Assembly (NCBI GenBank): GCA_938039225.1
Contig: CALHVH010000136.1
Coordinates: 1 to 9,952 of the forward strand
Reading direction: 5' to 3'
DNA: 9,952 nucleotides
Source of the DNA: an uncultured Gammaproteobacteria bacterium
GTDB lineage: Bacteria; Pseudomonadota; Gammaproteobacteria; Steroidobacterales; JABDMI01
Of the stretch, positions 1 through 6,655 are shown piece by piece; position 1 is the stretch's first letter; each line of letters begins with the position of its first letter. Both the position numbers and the translations under genes were made by a program. A model generated the notes under the pieces. That model ran no database searches. It was not told the origin of the DNA and worked only from the letters and a program-made list of their open reading frames with translations.

Positions 1-3
1 GCT

Positions 4-1332
4 TTATCGACTTCTATTATTTGGTTTTGCAGACGAGTTTGCTTTGCCCGAAGGTCTACGTCTGCGACGTTTGGGTTTTGTTGCGTCATTATTTTTAGCA
101 GGACCTTGACCGCCACGTCTACCTCTACTTTGTCCACTTGGTTTTTTATGTTCCTTGGCTTTTTTGGTGCGGCGTTTCAGTGTGGTAGTTGGAACGCTGT
201 GATCAGGTTCAAAGCCATCGATGATTTTACGGGTTAAAAGCTCACCAATTAAGTGTTCGATATCAGATAGTTGAGAAACTTCATCGGCACTCACTAATGA
301 AACCGCTTCACCGGTTTGGCCAGCACGACCAGTGCGACCTATCCTATGAACGTAATCTTCAGGTACATTCGGTAAATCAAAATTCACAACATAGGGTAAA
401 AGAGTAATATCAATACCGCGGGCGGCAATATCGGTTGCAACCAAAACTTGAACCTTACCAGCCTTGAAATCAGCTAAGGCTCTGGTTCTTGCCCCTTGGC
501 TTTTATTTCCATGAATTGCAGCAGCAGGGATTTTTGCGTCACTGAGTTTTTTGGTAAGTTTATTGGCACCATGCTTAGTACGCGAAAAAACTAAAACTTG
601 ATGCCAGTTATTCTCTCGAATCAATTCAATCAGTAGAGCTGTTTTTTGTTGCTTATCAACGGGAACTATCCAATGCTCGACTAAATCTACAGTGGTGTTG
701 GCGGGACTGACAGAGACTTCAACGGGCTTATTAACAATGGTTCCTGCCAACTTACGAATATCATCAGAGAAGGTCGCCGAGAACATCAGATTTTGACGCT
801 TTGCTGGCAAGGCTTTTATGACTCGTTTAATGTCATGAATAAACCCCATGTCTAACATGCGGTCAGCTTCATCTAAGACAAAAACTTTGACTTTGTTGAG
901 TCTGATTGCTCTTTGGTTCACAAGATCTAAGAGGCGACCAGGAGTGGCAACCAGGATATCAACGCCCTTTCGCATTTTCATCATTTGGGGGTTAATGCTT
1001 ACGCCTCCAAACACAACAGCTGTTTTTAGACCAAGGTATTGACCATAGACTTGTACATTATTATGTACTTGTGCAGCCAATTCTCTGGTTGGAGTAACGA
1101 TCAAGGCATGTACTTCATTGGCTGAAGCCTTATGACTGTGAGCGAGCATCTCTAATATAGGCAATACAAAGCCTGCGGTTTTACCAGTGCCGGTTTGGGC
1201 GGCGGCCATGACATCTCGGCCTTCTAAGACTGGCGGTATGGCTTTGGCTTGGATTGGAGAAGGCTCAGTGTAGCCTTGCTCGGACACCGCTTTTAGAATT
1301 TCTTGGGATAAACCAAGGGATTCAAAACTCAT
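4..1332 (-). CDS. rhlE: DEAD-box ATP-dependent RNA helicase, RhlE family
   Basis: A 442-residue superfamily 2 helicase that would use ATP to unwind short RNA duplexes, in ribosome assembly or RNA turnover in the cytoplasm. All family motifs are visible in order: a Q motif ending at SPIQ (25-28), Walker A AQTGTGKT (45-52), PTRELA (81-86), TPGR (130-133), DEAD (154-157), SAT (185-187), the VLVFSRT strand (246-252), [10 protein letters not shown] (299-308) and HRIGRTGR (329-336). The tail from about residue 386 is rich in Lys, Arg, Gly and Ser, including a run of five Arg near 422-426; such basic tails bind RNA in this family. The start at 1332 fits the conserved opening of RhlE proteins and has a weak GAGAA about 5 nt upstream. 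It is divergent from the amino acid operon and has no evident functional link to it. RhlE is favoured over DeaD or SrmB by size and N-terminus, but paralogues are hard to separate. Confidence 0.93.
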   Translation of the reverse strand: MSFESLGLSQEILKAVSEQGYTEPSPIQAKAIPPVLEGRDVMAAAQTGTGKTAGFVLPILEMLAHSHKASANEVHALIVTPTRELAAQVHNNVQVYGQYLGLKTAVVFGGVSINPQMMKMRKGVDILVATPGRLLDLVNQRAIRLNKVKVFVLDEADRMLDMGFIHDIKRVIKALPAKRQNLMFSATFSDDIRKLAGTIVNKPVEVSVSPANTTVDLVEHWIVPVDKQQKTALLIELIRENNWHQVLVFSRTKHGANKLTKKLSDAKIPAAAIHGNKSQGARTRALADFKAGKVQVLVATDIAARGIDITLLPYVVNFDLPNVPEDYVHRIGRTGRAGQTGEAVSLVSADEVSQLSDIEHLIGELLTRKIIDGFEPDHSVPTTTLKRRTKKAKEHKKPSGQSRGRRGGQGPAKNNDATKPKRRRRRPSGKANSSAKPNNRSR

Positions 1333-1437
1333 AATGTTCTCGAATGTTGTGTTAATAATCGCCGATTAGCGAAATAGGACGGCAGCATACAGGATGCTTG
1401 AGCTTAATGCTGTTTTTTCAGTATATTCTCGGTAAAA

Positions 1438-1466
1438 ATCATAGAATTTGCTTAAATTCATGACGA
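1438..1466 (-). promoter_or_regulatory. Candidate sigma-70 promoter for the helicase gene
   Basis: Reading the minus strand, TCGTCA (1466-1461) lies 17 nt from TATGAT (1443-1438). The match is 4/6 to the -35 and 5/6 to the -10 consensus. Transcription would begin near 1431 and leave a 5' untranslated region of roughly 100 nt. A second -10-like hexamer, TATACT at 1425-1420, lies closer to the gene but lacks a good -35. The spacer of the first candidate contains a 6-bp inverted repeat (GAATTT 1444-1449, AAATTC 1454-1459). This is a match by eye in AT-rich DNA and is weak evidence. Confidence 0.3.
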
Positions 1467-1606
1467 ATTCTCGCGCACATAAGTTTCTTACCGCAAATTT
1501 ACGCTTGCTAAACCTGAGCTTAAACGAGTCTTGTGAAAATCTTGGAAATAGTAAATTCTGCTGAAAAACAAGGCTTTTTATAGCTCTATAGTCTTAAAAC
1601 GCTTGT

Positions 1607-1636
1607 TTGAAAAGTTTAGTTTGTAACTGTTTTATA
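1607..1636 (+). promoter_or_regulatory. Candidate sigma-70 promoter for the ilv-leu operon
   Basis: TTGAAA (1607-1612, 5/6 to the -35 consensus) is followed after 18 nt by TTTATA (1631-1636), a poor -10. An alternative is TATAGT at 1587-1592, a better -10 (5/6) but with no good -35 at normal spacing. Transcription from either would give an untranslated leader of roughly 340-390 nt before ilvG, containing the attenuator. The choice between them cannot be made from sequence alone. Confidence 0.3.
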
Positions 1637-1652
1637 AGGTATTTCAGTTACA
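1622..1652. repeat. 8-bp inverted repeat, possible operator or leader hairpin
   Basis: TGTAACTG at 1622-1629 is the exact reverse complement of CAGTTACA at 1645-1652, with a 15-nt AT-rich spacer. Arm centres are 23 bp apart, about two helical turns, which would suit a dimeric DNA-binding protein. The dyad encloses the TTTATA hexamer of the candidate promoter. If transcription instead starts upstream of it, the same sequence would form a hairpin near the RNA 5' end. No specific regulator can be assigned. Confidence 0.4.
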
Positions 1653-1759
1653 GGGGAAACCAGTTAGCGATTCCACTTTGTGATTTTATGCAAAAAGCTT
1701 GCAATCAATTTCCAGATATGAAAAAGTCGGTCTCAATGAAAACGCATTCACAAAACTCG

Positions 1760-1891
1760 ATGACAAACAAAGCAAAGCAAAACGCTTTGTTAGTCGGTGT
1801 GCTGAATCAAGAAAGTAAGATACTTTCATCTTTATCAGTCCTAGTCCTCATTCTGGTGCTAATTATTAGTAACGTTACGGGTATGACTTAG
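1760..1891 (+). CDS. ilvL: Branched-chain amino acid attenuator leader peptide
   Basis: A 43-codon ORF whose product is probably sensed through its translation rather than used as a protein. Codons at 1838-1867 read V-L-V-L-I-L-V-L-I-I, ten branched-chain codons in a row (4 Leu, 3 Val, 3 Ile), preceded by Leu-Ser at 1832-1837. After them come S-N-V-T-G-M-T and the TAG stop at 1889-1891, 23 nt before the terminator stem. The codons N-V-T-G overlap the RNA strand that competes with the terminator. This is the architecture of enterobacterial ilvL (32 residues in E. coli), though the sequence itself is not obviously similar. The start is uncertain: ATGs at 1688, 1718 and 1736 are also in frame and none has a good Shine-Dalgarno sequence; 1760 gives the shortest product that keeps the control region. 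Confidence 0.8.
   Translation: MTNKAKQNALLVGVLNQESKILSSLSVLVLILVLIISNVTGMT
1811..1827 (+). other. Short perfect RNA hairpin just before the control codons
   Basis: GAAAGTA (1811-1817) and TACTTTC (1821-1827) form a 7-bp stem with the 3-nt loop AGA, ending 4 nt before the first Leu codon of the regulatory run. It lies inside the leader ORF. It might pause RNA polymerase so that the leading ribosome stays synchronised with it, as the first leader hairpin does in known attenuators. It is A+U-rich, so the stability is modest and the role is inferred. Confidence 0.4.
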
Positions 1892-1924
1892 AAAAAGATA
1901 AAACATATTAAGCCAACCCGTTAC
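1869..1924 (+). promoter_or_regulatory. Predicted antiterminator pairing of the attenuator
   Basis: The 5' arm of the terminator (around 1916-1924, ACCCGTTAC) can pair instead with sequence in the leader ORF. ACGGGT at 1877-1882 pairs with ACCCGT at 1916-1921, then a T-T mismatch and two further pairs (1874-1875 with 1923-1924). An alternative register pairs GTAACG (1869-1874) with CGTTAC (1919-1924). GTTACGGGT at 1874-1882 is identical to the terminator 3' arm at 1933-1941, so the two compete for the same partner. A ribosome stalled in the Val/Leu/Ile run would leave this strand free and allow readthrough; one that reaches the TAG stop would cover it and permit termination. Confidence 0.65.
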
Positions 1925-1949
1925 TCATTAGAGTTACGGGTTTTTTTTT
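1915..1949 (+). terminator. Rho-independent terminator (attenuator) upstream of ilvG
   Basis: The stem pairs 1915-1926 with 1931-1942: seven pairs (AACCCGT with ACGGGTT), one T-T mismatch, then four pairs (ACTC with GAGT) closed by the tetraloop ATTA. A run of nine T residues follows at 1941-1949. It lies after the leader peptide stop and 35 nt before the ilvG start, with no full-length gene before it on this strand. It is therefore best read as a regulated attenuator rather than an operon end. Confidence 0.88.
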
Positions 1950-1984
1950 AAGCTTGAATTTTAAATTAGATATAAGAGCCACAC

Positions 1985-3715
1985 ATGATGTCATCGCAAA
2001 CTGCACAACAAACCGTTCCGAGCCACGCATCTATTGATATACATGCTGATGCAAGTTTGAATGGTGCACAACAATTGGTTAAGGCTTTAGAAAACCAAGG
2101 TGTTGAATACATATTTGGTTATCCAGGTGGTGCGATTATGCCTGTGTACGATGCTTTATATGATAGTTCCTTAAAACACATACTTTGTCGACATGAACAA
2201 GGCTGTGCACTGGCTGCGGATGCTTATGCACGTGTTAGTGGAGAGGTTGGTGTCTGTATGGCCACATCTGGTCCAGGGGCCACAAATTTAGTCACAGGCA
2301 TAGCTAATGCTTATATGGATTCAATACCGATGTTGGCAATTACTGGTCAAGTGCCTACTAGCGTGATGGGAACTGATGCTTTCCAGGAAGTGGATATATT
2401 CAGTATGACCTTAGCGATAGTAAAGCACAGTTATATAGTAAGACATACTGATGATATTCCTGCCATTGTGGCCGAAGCCATAGAGCTTGCAAAATCCGGT
2501 CGACCGGGCCCGGTATTGATTGATTTACCAAAGGATATTGCTTCAGGTAATGTTGCTGGTAAACGTTTTATTCCTGCGGTTGAGCCTTCAAATATTCCGA
2601 CCACTTCTTCAGACGAGAAAGCTGCATTAGAGTTAATCCGTAACTCAAAAAAACCATTACTGTATATCGGTGGCGGTGCAGTTATGGCCGGTGTTGAAAA
2701 CGAGTTAAGAGAATTAGCTAAACGAACTGGTATACCAGCAGTTTCAACTTTGAAAGGTTTAGGGGTATTGACAAAAGACACTGAACATTATCTTGGTATG
2801 TTGGGCATGCACGGTAACCAGGCGGCAAATAAAGCGGTGCAGACTAGTGATTTATTAATTGCTATTGGCGTACGTTTTGATGACAGGGCTACAGGTAAAT
2901 TAGATGAATTTGCACCTAATGCCAGAATCTTGCATGTAGAAGTAGATGCTGCTGAGATTGCAAAATTACGTGCAGTGGATGTTGCCTTGCATGGTGACTT
3001 AAACCAACAACTTAAAGTTTTTAATGATTTAGAGCCTCAAGCGATAGCAGCATGGCAATTTGATTGTCAGGCTATGAAAAAAGAATTTGCCTGGCGTTAT
3101 GACTACCCTGGTAAAGATATTTATGCACCATGGGTGCTTAATCGTTTAACCGAAAAATTCTCTGATGAGCTCACCGTGACCTGTGATGTTGGTCAACATC
3201 AGATGTGGGTAGCACAACATTGTGACTTTGTTCATCCTACTCAGCATGTGACCAGTGGTGGTTTAGGAACAATGGGCTACGGTTTACCAGCCGGTATTGG
3301 CGCTCAATTTGCTAAACCAGATTCTCCTGTAGTGGTGGTTTCAGGTGATGGCTCAATCATGATGAATATTCAAGAATTAGCCACGTTAAAACGTTATGAC
3401 TTACCGGTAAAAATTCTACTTTTTGATAACTCTGCACTTGGCCTTGTGCGTCAATGGCAGGATTTGTTCTTTGAGGGACGTCAAAGTGAAGTAGACCTTT
3501 CAGATAATCCTGATTTTGTGAAAGTTGCTCAAGCCTTTGGGGTAACGGCAAAACGCATTACTAGGGCTGATGAAATTGAAGAAGGTCTAGATTTTTTACA
3601 CAATACAAAAGAAGCCTGTTTATTGCACGTAATTATTGATAAGCAAGCCAATGTTTGGCCATTAGTGCCTCAGGGTAAGTCAAACAGCACAATGTTAGAT
3701 GAAGGTTACGAATAA
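1985..3715 (+). CDS. ilvG: Acetohydroxyacid synthase large (catalytic) subunit, IlvG type
   Basis: A ThDP-dependent enzyme of 576 residues that joins pyruvate-derived hydroxyethyl-ThDP to pyruvate (acetolactate, for Val/Leu) or 2-oxobutyrate (acetohydroxybutyrate, for Ile). The N-terminal ThDP domain has FGYPGGAIMPVYDAL (44-58) and catalytic Glu71 in RHEQG. The C-terminal domain has the ThDP/Mg signature GDGS (454-457) with ligands Asp455 and Asn482, and Trp491 in RQWQ, the residue class linked to herbicide sensitivity. Its end, NVWPLVPQGKSNS, closely resembles E. coli IlvG as I recall it, so I call isozyme II rather than IlvB or IlvI. The frame is intact, unlike the frameshifted ilvG of E. 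coli K-12. The ATG at 1985 has AAGAG 6 nt upstream; a second ATG follows at 1988. It adds about 24 residues relative to E. coli IlvG. The stop overlaps ilvM by 1 nt. Confidence 0.96.
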   Translation: MMSSQTAQQTVPSHASIDIHADASLNGAQQLVKALENQGVEYIFGYPGGAIMPVYDALYDSSLKHILCRHEQGCALAADAYARVSGEVGVCMATSGPGATNLVTGIANAYMDSIPMLAITGQVPTSVMGTDAFQEVDIFSMTLAIVKHSYIVRHTDDIPAIVAEAIELAKSGRPGPVLIDLPKDIASGNVAGKRFIPAVEPSNIPTTSSDEKAALELIRNSKKPLLYIGGGAVMAGVENELRELAKRTGIPAVSTLKGLGVLTKDTEHYLGMLGMHGNQAANKAVQTSDLLIAIGVRFDDRATGKLDEFAPNARILHVEVDAAEIAKLRAVDVALHGDLNQQLKVFNDLEPQAIAAWQFDCQAMKKEFAWRYDYPGKDIYAPWVLNRLTEKFSDELTVTCDVGQHQMWVAQHCDFVHPTQHVTSGGLGTMGYGLPAGIGAQFAKPDSPVVVVSGDGSIMMNIQELATLKRYDLPVKILLFDNSALGLVRQWQDLFFEGRQSEVDLSDNPDFVKVAQAFGVTAKRITRADEIEEGLDFLHNTKEACLLHVIIDKQANVWPLVPQGKSNSTMLDEGYE

Positions 3716-4029
3716 TGCTGCATAACGATACAAAAAAAATATCCATTGATATTAATGCAAATGACGGTGCAATATTAAGAGTAATGGGTTTGATTGAAAG
3801 GCGTGGACATAGAGTGATATCAATGCACTCTTTTATGCCAAGCGAAAACAGTTTTAAGTTAGAAGTTGAAATTGAGAATGGAACACCACGACAAGATGTA
3901 TTAATACATCAAATAAAACGTCTAGGTGATGTGGTTGATGCAAAAGACTTAAGTGCCGAAGACTTAAGAGCGGGAATGCAGTCTACTGTTTTGCGTTACT
4001 CACGGCACGATGTAATTCATACAGATTAG
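3715..4029 (+). CDS. ilvM: Acetohydroxyacid synthase small (regulatory) subunit, IlvM type
   Basis: A 104-residue protein with one ACT domain, about residues 8-76, showing an alternating pattern around ILRVMGLIERRGHRVISMHS (21-40). It would bind the IlvG catalytic subunit, stabilise and activate it, and may mediate feedback control. It is short like E. coli IlvM (87 residues), not the roughly 160-residue two-domain IlvN/IlvH form, and is a little longer at the C-terminus (DLSAEDLRAGMQS onwards). Its ATG overlaps the ilvG stop by one base (TAATG), and GAAGG at 3701-3705 can serve as ribosome binding site, so the two subunits are probably translationally coupled. Whether valine inhibits the holoenzyme cannot be judged here; E. 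coli isozyme II is valine-insensitive. Confidence 0.9.
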   Translation: MLHNDTKKISIDINANDGAILRVMGLIERRGHRVISMHSFMPSENSFKLEVEIENGTPRQDVLIHQIKRLGDVVDAKDLSAEDLRAGMQSTVLRYSRHDVIHTD

Positions 4030-4057
4030 TATAAATTTATTCACATTGGTGAAGATT

Positions 4058-5662
4058 ATGGCAACACAAGATAATGACATTGTAAAAATATTTGATACCA
4101 CTTTACGTGATGGTGAGCAATCTCCTGGTTGTTCAATGAACGTGGATGAAAAATTGAAAATTGCCAACGCACTCAATGAACTCGGTGTTGATATTATTGA
4201 AGCCGGTTTTCCAGCCGCTTCACCCGGTGATTTTTCCGCTGTTAATAAAGTTGCAGCTCTTAAGTTACACTCAACTATTGCCGGTTTAGCCCGCTCACAG
4301 CAAGGCGATATTGAAGCGGTTGCAAAAGCCTTAGAGCCAGCACCTAATAAACGTTTGCATGTTTTTATAGCCACAAGTCCTTTGCATAGAGAATTCAAAT
4401 TGCAAATGGAAAAAGAGCAGGTTTTAGAGAGTATTCATAATTCTGTTACTTTCGCTAAACAGTATTTTGATGATATTGAGTTTTCAGCTGAAGATGCAGG
4501 TCGTACCGAATTAGATTTTTTATCCGAAGCTTTTAAGGTCGCAGTCGCAGCAGGTGCAACTACCTTAAATATTCCTGATACCGTGGGCTATACCACTCCG
4601 ATTGAGTTTGCAAAAATATTTACGCACATTAAAAAAGACTTCACAGACCGCAAGGACATTATTTTAAGTAGTCACTGTCACAATGATCTTGGCTTGGCAG
4701 TTGCCAATAGCTTGGCGGCAGTTGAGGCTGGAGCTAGACAAATTGAATGTACCATTAATGGTATTGGTGAACGTGCAGGAAATGCCGCTTTAGAAGAAAT
4801 TGTTATGGCTTTGAAAACCCGTAAGGCCTATTATGGTTTAAATACTAATATTAATACTAAACGCCTATATCCAGCATCGCGTTTAGTTAGTCATATTACA
4901 GGTTCTAGTGTTCAGGCTAATAAAGCTATAGTAGGTCGCAATGCCTTTGCTCATGAAGCGGGAATTCATCAACATGGCATGCTTAAAAATCGTAATACTT
5001 ACGAAATCATGAAGCCTGAAGATGTTGGGATTGAAAAAACCTCATTAGTATTAGGCAAACACAGTGGGCGTCATGCCTTTAAAGAACGCTTACAGTCTTT
5101 AGGCATTGTTTATAAAGATGAGAATCTTAATGACTTGTTTGCCCAGTTTAAAAAGTTGGCTGACCGTAAAAAAGATATCACTGATGAAGACATTGAGGTT
5201 TTAGTTTTAGGCAAGCAATCCCAATCAGGTCCTTGGGAATTATTTTCTTTACAAGTACAAACAATCGTAAAGCATGGTACCCAAAATGCCACAGCAATCG
5301 TTGAACTTTTGCATAAGGGTGACCCTGTTATATCAACCGCTGATGGCGATGGCCCTGTAAATGCAGTGATTAACGCAATGCGTAAAGCGATGAATACTGA
5401 AATTGAATTGTTTGACTATCGTATTCAAAACATCAGCATTGGCGATGATGCCCAAGGTGAAGTAAAAGTTTCCTTAAGCATTGATGGCAAGCAACGCAAT
5501 GGTACCGGTGCCAGTACCGATATTGTTGAAGCTACGGCTTTAGCTGTGATTAATAGTATTAATCGCGAACATAAAAGAAAACAACAAGGGTTGAGCAATA
5601 ACTCTCGACATGCAATAGATAAACAAGATGACACAGTACGTGCTGCACAAGGGGCAATTTAA
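4058..5662 (+). CDS. leuA: 2-isopropylmalate synthase
   Basis: Catalyses the committed leucine step: 2-oxoisovalerate plus acetyl-CoA gives 2-isopropylmalate. The TIM-barrel domain opens with IFDTTLRDGEQSPG (11-24), where Arg17 and metal ligand Asp18 lie. The other metal ligands are His206 and His208 in SHCHND, and Asn242 at the end of NGIGERAGN (234-242). The C-terminal part, roughly residue 390 onward, is the LeuA regulatory domain that binds leucine for feedback inhibition in this family. The length of 534 residues is close to E. coli LeuA (523). The frame is open back to TTG at 4046 and GTG at 4049, but ATG at 4058 has GGTGA at 4048-4052 with 5-nt spacing and is the better start. It follows ilvM after 28 nt and abuts ilvE without a gap, in place of the leuABCD order of E. 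coli. Confidence 0.96.
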   Translation: MATQDNDIVKIFDTTLRDGEQSPGCSMNVDEKLKIANALNELGVDIIEAGFPAASPGDFSAVNKVAALKLHSTIAGLARSQQGDIEAVAKALEPAPNKRLHVFIATSPLHREFKLQMEKEQVLESIHNSVTFAKQYFDDIEFSAEDAGRTELDFLSEAFKVAVAAGATTLNIPDTVGYTTPIEFAKIFTHIKKDFTDRKDIILSSHCHNDLGLAVANSLAAVEAGARQIECTINGIGERAGNAALEEIVMALKTRKAYYGLNTNINTKRLYPASRLVSHITGSSVQANKAIVGRNAFAHEAGIHQHGMLKNRNTYEIMKPEDVGIEKTSLVLGKHSGRHAFKERLQSLGIVYKDENLNDLFAQFKKLADRKKDITDEDIEVLVLGKQSQSGPWELFSLQVQTIVKHGTQNATAIVELLHKGDPVISTADGDGPVNAVINAMRKAMNTEIELFDYRIQNISIGDDAQGEVKVSLSIDGKQRNGTGASTDIVEATALAVINSINREHKRKQQGLSNNSRHAIDKQDDTVRAAQGAI

Positions 5663-6625
5663 ATGAGTGATAAAAAAGTAATTTGGATGAATGGTTCTTT
5701 AATACCGTGGGATGAAGCTAATGTGCATGTAATGACACATGCTATTCACTATGGTTCTTCGGTTTTTGAAGGTGTCCGTGCCTACGATACGCATAAAGGC
5801 CCAGCGATATTTCGTTTGCCTGAACACACGCGTCGTCTTTTTGAGTCTGCTCGTGTTTATGATTTAGATGTTGGTGTTAATGAAACCCAAATGAATAATA
5901 TTTGTAAGCAAGTGGTGGTAGCTAATGGTTTATCTGAAGCTTATATTCGTCCTATCGTTTTCCGTGGTAACGGAGGCTTAGGCCTATATGCGAAACCTGG
6001 CTCTCCGATTGATACAGTGGTTGCTGCTATTGAGTGGGGCAACTTTATGGGAGCGGAAGCCAGAGAGAAAGGTATTCGTGCTTGTGTATCCAGTTGGGCT
6101 CGCTTAGCGCCAAATACTATGCCTTCTGGTGTTAAGGCTGGTGGTAATTATATGTCTAGTCAGCTTATTACTCGTGAAGCACATCGTCATGGTTATGATG
6201 AAGGTATTGGTTTAGCACACGATGGCACTTTGTCAGAAGGTGCTGGCGAAAATCTATTTATTATTCGCGACGATGTTATTTATACACCCACAGCAGGCAG
6301 TTCAATCCTGTGTGGTATTACCAGAGATAGTGTTATTACTCTCGCTAAAAAGCTTGGTTTTGAAGTGCGTGAACAAGGTTTACCGAGAGAAGCTTTATAC
6401 ACCGCAGATGAAATTTTTATGACCGGCACAGCTGCAGAAATTACTCCTGTGCGTTCGGTGGATGATAATGAAGTGCGTTGTGGTGGTCGAGGTCCGTATA
6501 CCAAGGCCTTACAAGATGCGTTCTTTGGTTTAATTGACGGCTCGACGGAAGATGAATGGGGTTGGTTCCATCCGGTCAATGAAAATCTTGAAGCGACAGG
6601 TAATGTACACAAATTAGCACTTTAA
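5663..6625 (+). CDS. ilvE: Branched-chain amino acid aminotransferase (PLP fold type IV)
   Basis: Transfers the amino group of glutamate to 2-oxoisocaproate, 2-oxoisovalerate and 2-oxo-3-methylvalerate, giving Leu, Val and Ile; it acts last in all three branches. At 320 residues it is close to E. coli IlvE (309). The N-terminal HYGSSVFEGVRAY (29-41) is typical of the family. The PLP-binding lysine is Lys158 in SGVKAGGNYM, and LSEGAGENLF (190-199) contains the conserved Glu192. ITPVRSVDD near residue 270 is also typical and argues against D-amino acid transaminase or aminodeoxychorismate lyase, the other type IV members. Its ATG directly follows the leuA stop codon, and AAGGGG at 5649-5654 is a good ribosome binding site inside leuA. 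It separates leuA from leuCDB, an unusual arrangement. Confidence 0.95.
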   Translation: MSDKKVIWMNGSLIPWDEANVHVMTHAIHYGSSVFEGVRAYDTHKGPAIFRLPEHTRRLFESARVYDLDVGVNETQMNNICKQVVVANGLSEAYIRPIVFRGNGGLGLYAKPGSPIDTVVAAIEWGNFMGAEAREKGIRACVSSWARLAPNTMPSGVKAGGNYMSSQLITREAHRHGYDEGIGLAHDGTLSEGAGENLFIIRDDVIYTPTAGSSILCGITRDSVITLAKKLGFEVREQGLPREALYTADEIFMTGTAAEITPVRSVDDNEVRCGGRGPYTKALQDAFFGLIDGSTEDEWGWFHPVNENLEATGNVHKLAL

Positions 6626-6655
6626 TAACGATTTTCACCCAAAAAGATATTTAAC

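Larger units (their letters stand above)
1333..1759. other. Divergent intergenic region without a supported enzyme gene
   Basis: This stretch separates the helicase start from the leader peptide start. I see no convincing protein gene and no tRNA. It contains candidate promoters on both strands, a small helicase-side dyad (CAGCAT 1383-1388 with ATGCTG 1407-1412, 18-nt loop), the 6-bp dyad at 1444-1459, and a stronger 8-bp dyad at 1622-1652. The reading frame of the leader peptide stays open upstream to about 1607. That upstream part has no branched-chain codon bias and no credible start with a Shine-Dalgarno sequence, so I treat it as untranslated. Confidence 0.6.

Noticed and set aside
848..1042. 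Plus-strand ORF of 64 codons
   Set aside because: It lies wholly antisense to the conserved helicase core and shows no recognisable protein pattern.
1383..1418. CAGCAT/ATGCTG dyad followed by six T residues, as a plus-strand terminator
   Set aside because: The stem has only six pairs with an 18-nt loop, and no plus-strand gene lies upstream. It could be a minor feature of the helicase 5' untranslated region.
1399..1523. Direct repeat TGAGCTTAA at 1399-1407 and 1515-1523
   Set aside because: A 9-mer occurring twice in AT-rich DNA with no inverted symmetry, no regular spacing and no link to promoters can easily be chance.
1607..1759. Upstream extension of the leader peptide to a 94-residue protein beginning at TTG 1607
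   Set aside because: The TTG overlaps a candidate -35 element and has no ribosome binding site. The upstream 51 codons show no domain, signal peptide or branched-chain codon bias.
1985..3715. Possible other ThDP enzyme (pyruvate oxidase, glyoxylate carboligase) or a frameshifted ilvG as in E. coli K-12
   Set aside because: The catalytic glutamate, the IlvG-like C-terminus and the adjacent ACT-domain subunit all indicate acetohydroxyacid synthase. The frame is continuous.
4000..4398. Minus-strand ORF of 132 codons across the ilvM-leuA junction
   Set aside because: It is antisense to strongly conserved leuA sequence. Its low-complexity Ser/Ala/Lys content is typical of a shadow frame.
6222..6612. 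Open frames on both strands inside the 3' half of ilvE
   Set aside because: They overlap the PLP-enzyme coding sequence, whose motifs and length are fully explained by IlvE. Neither has its own motif or ribosome binding site.
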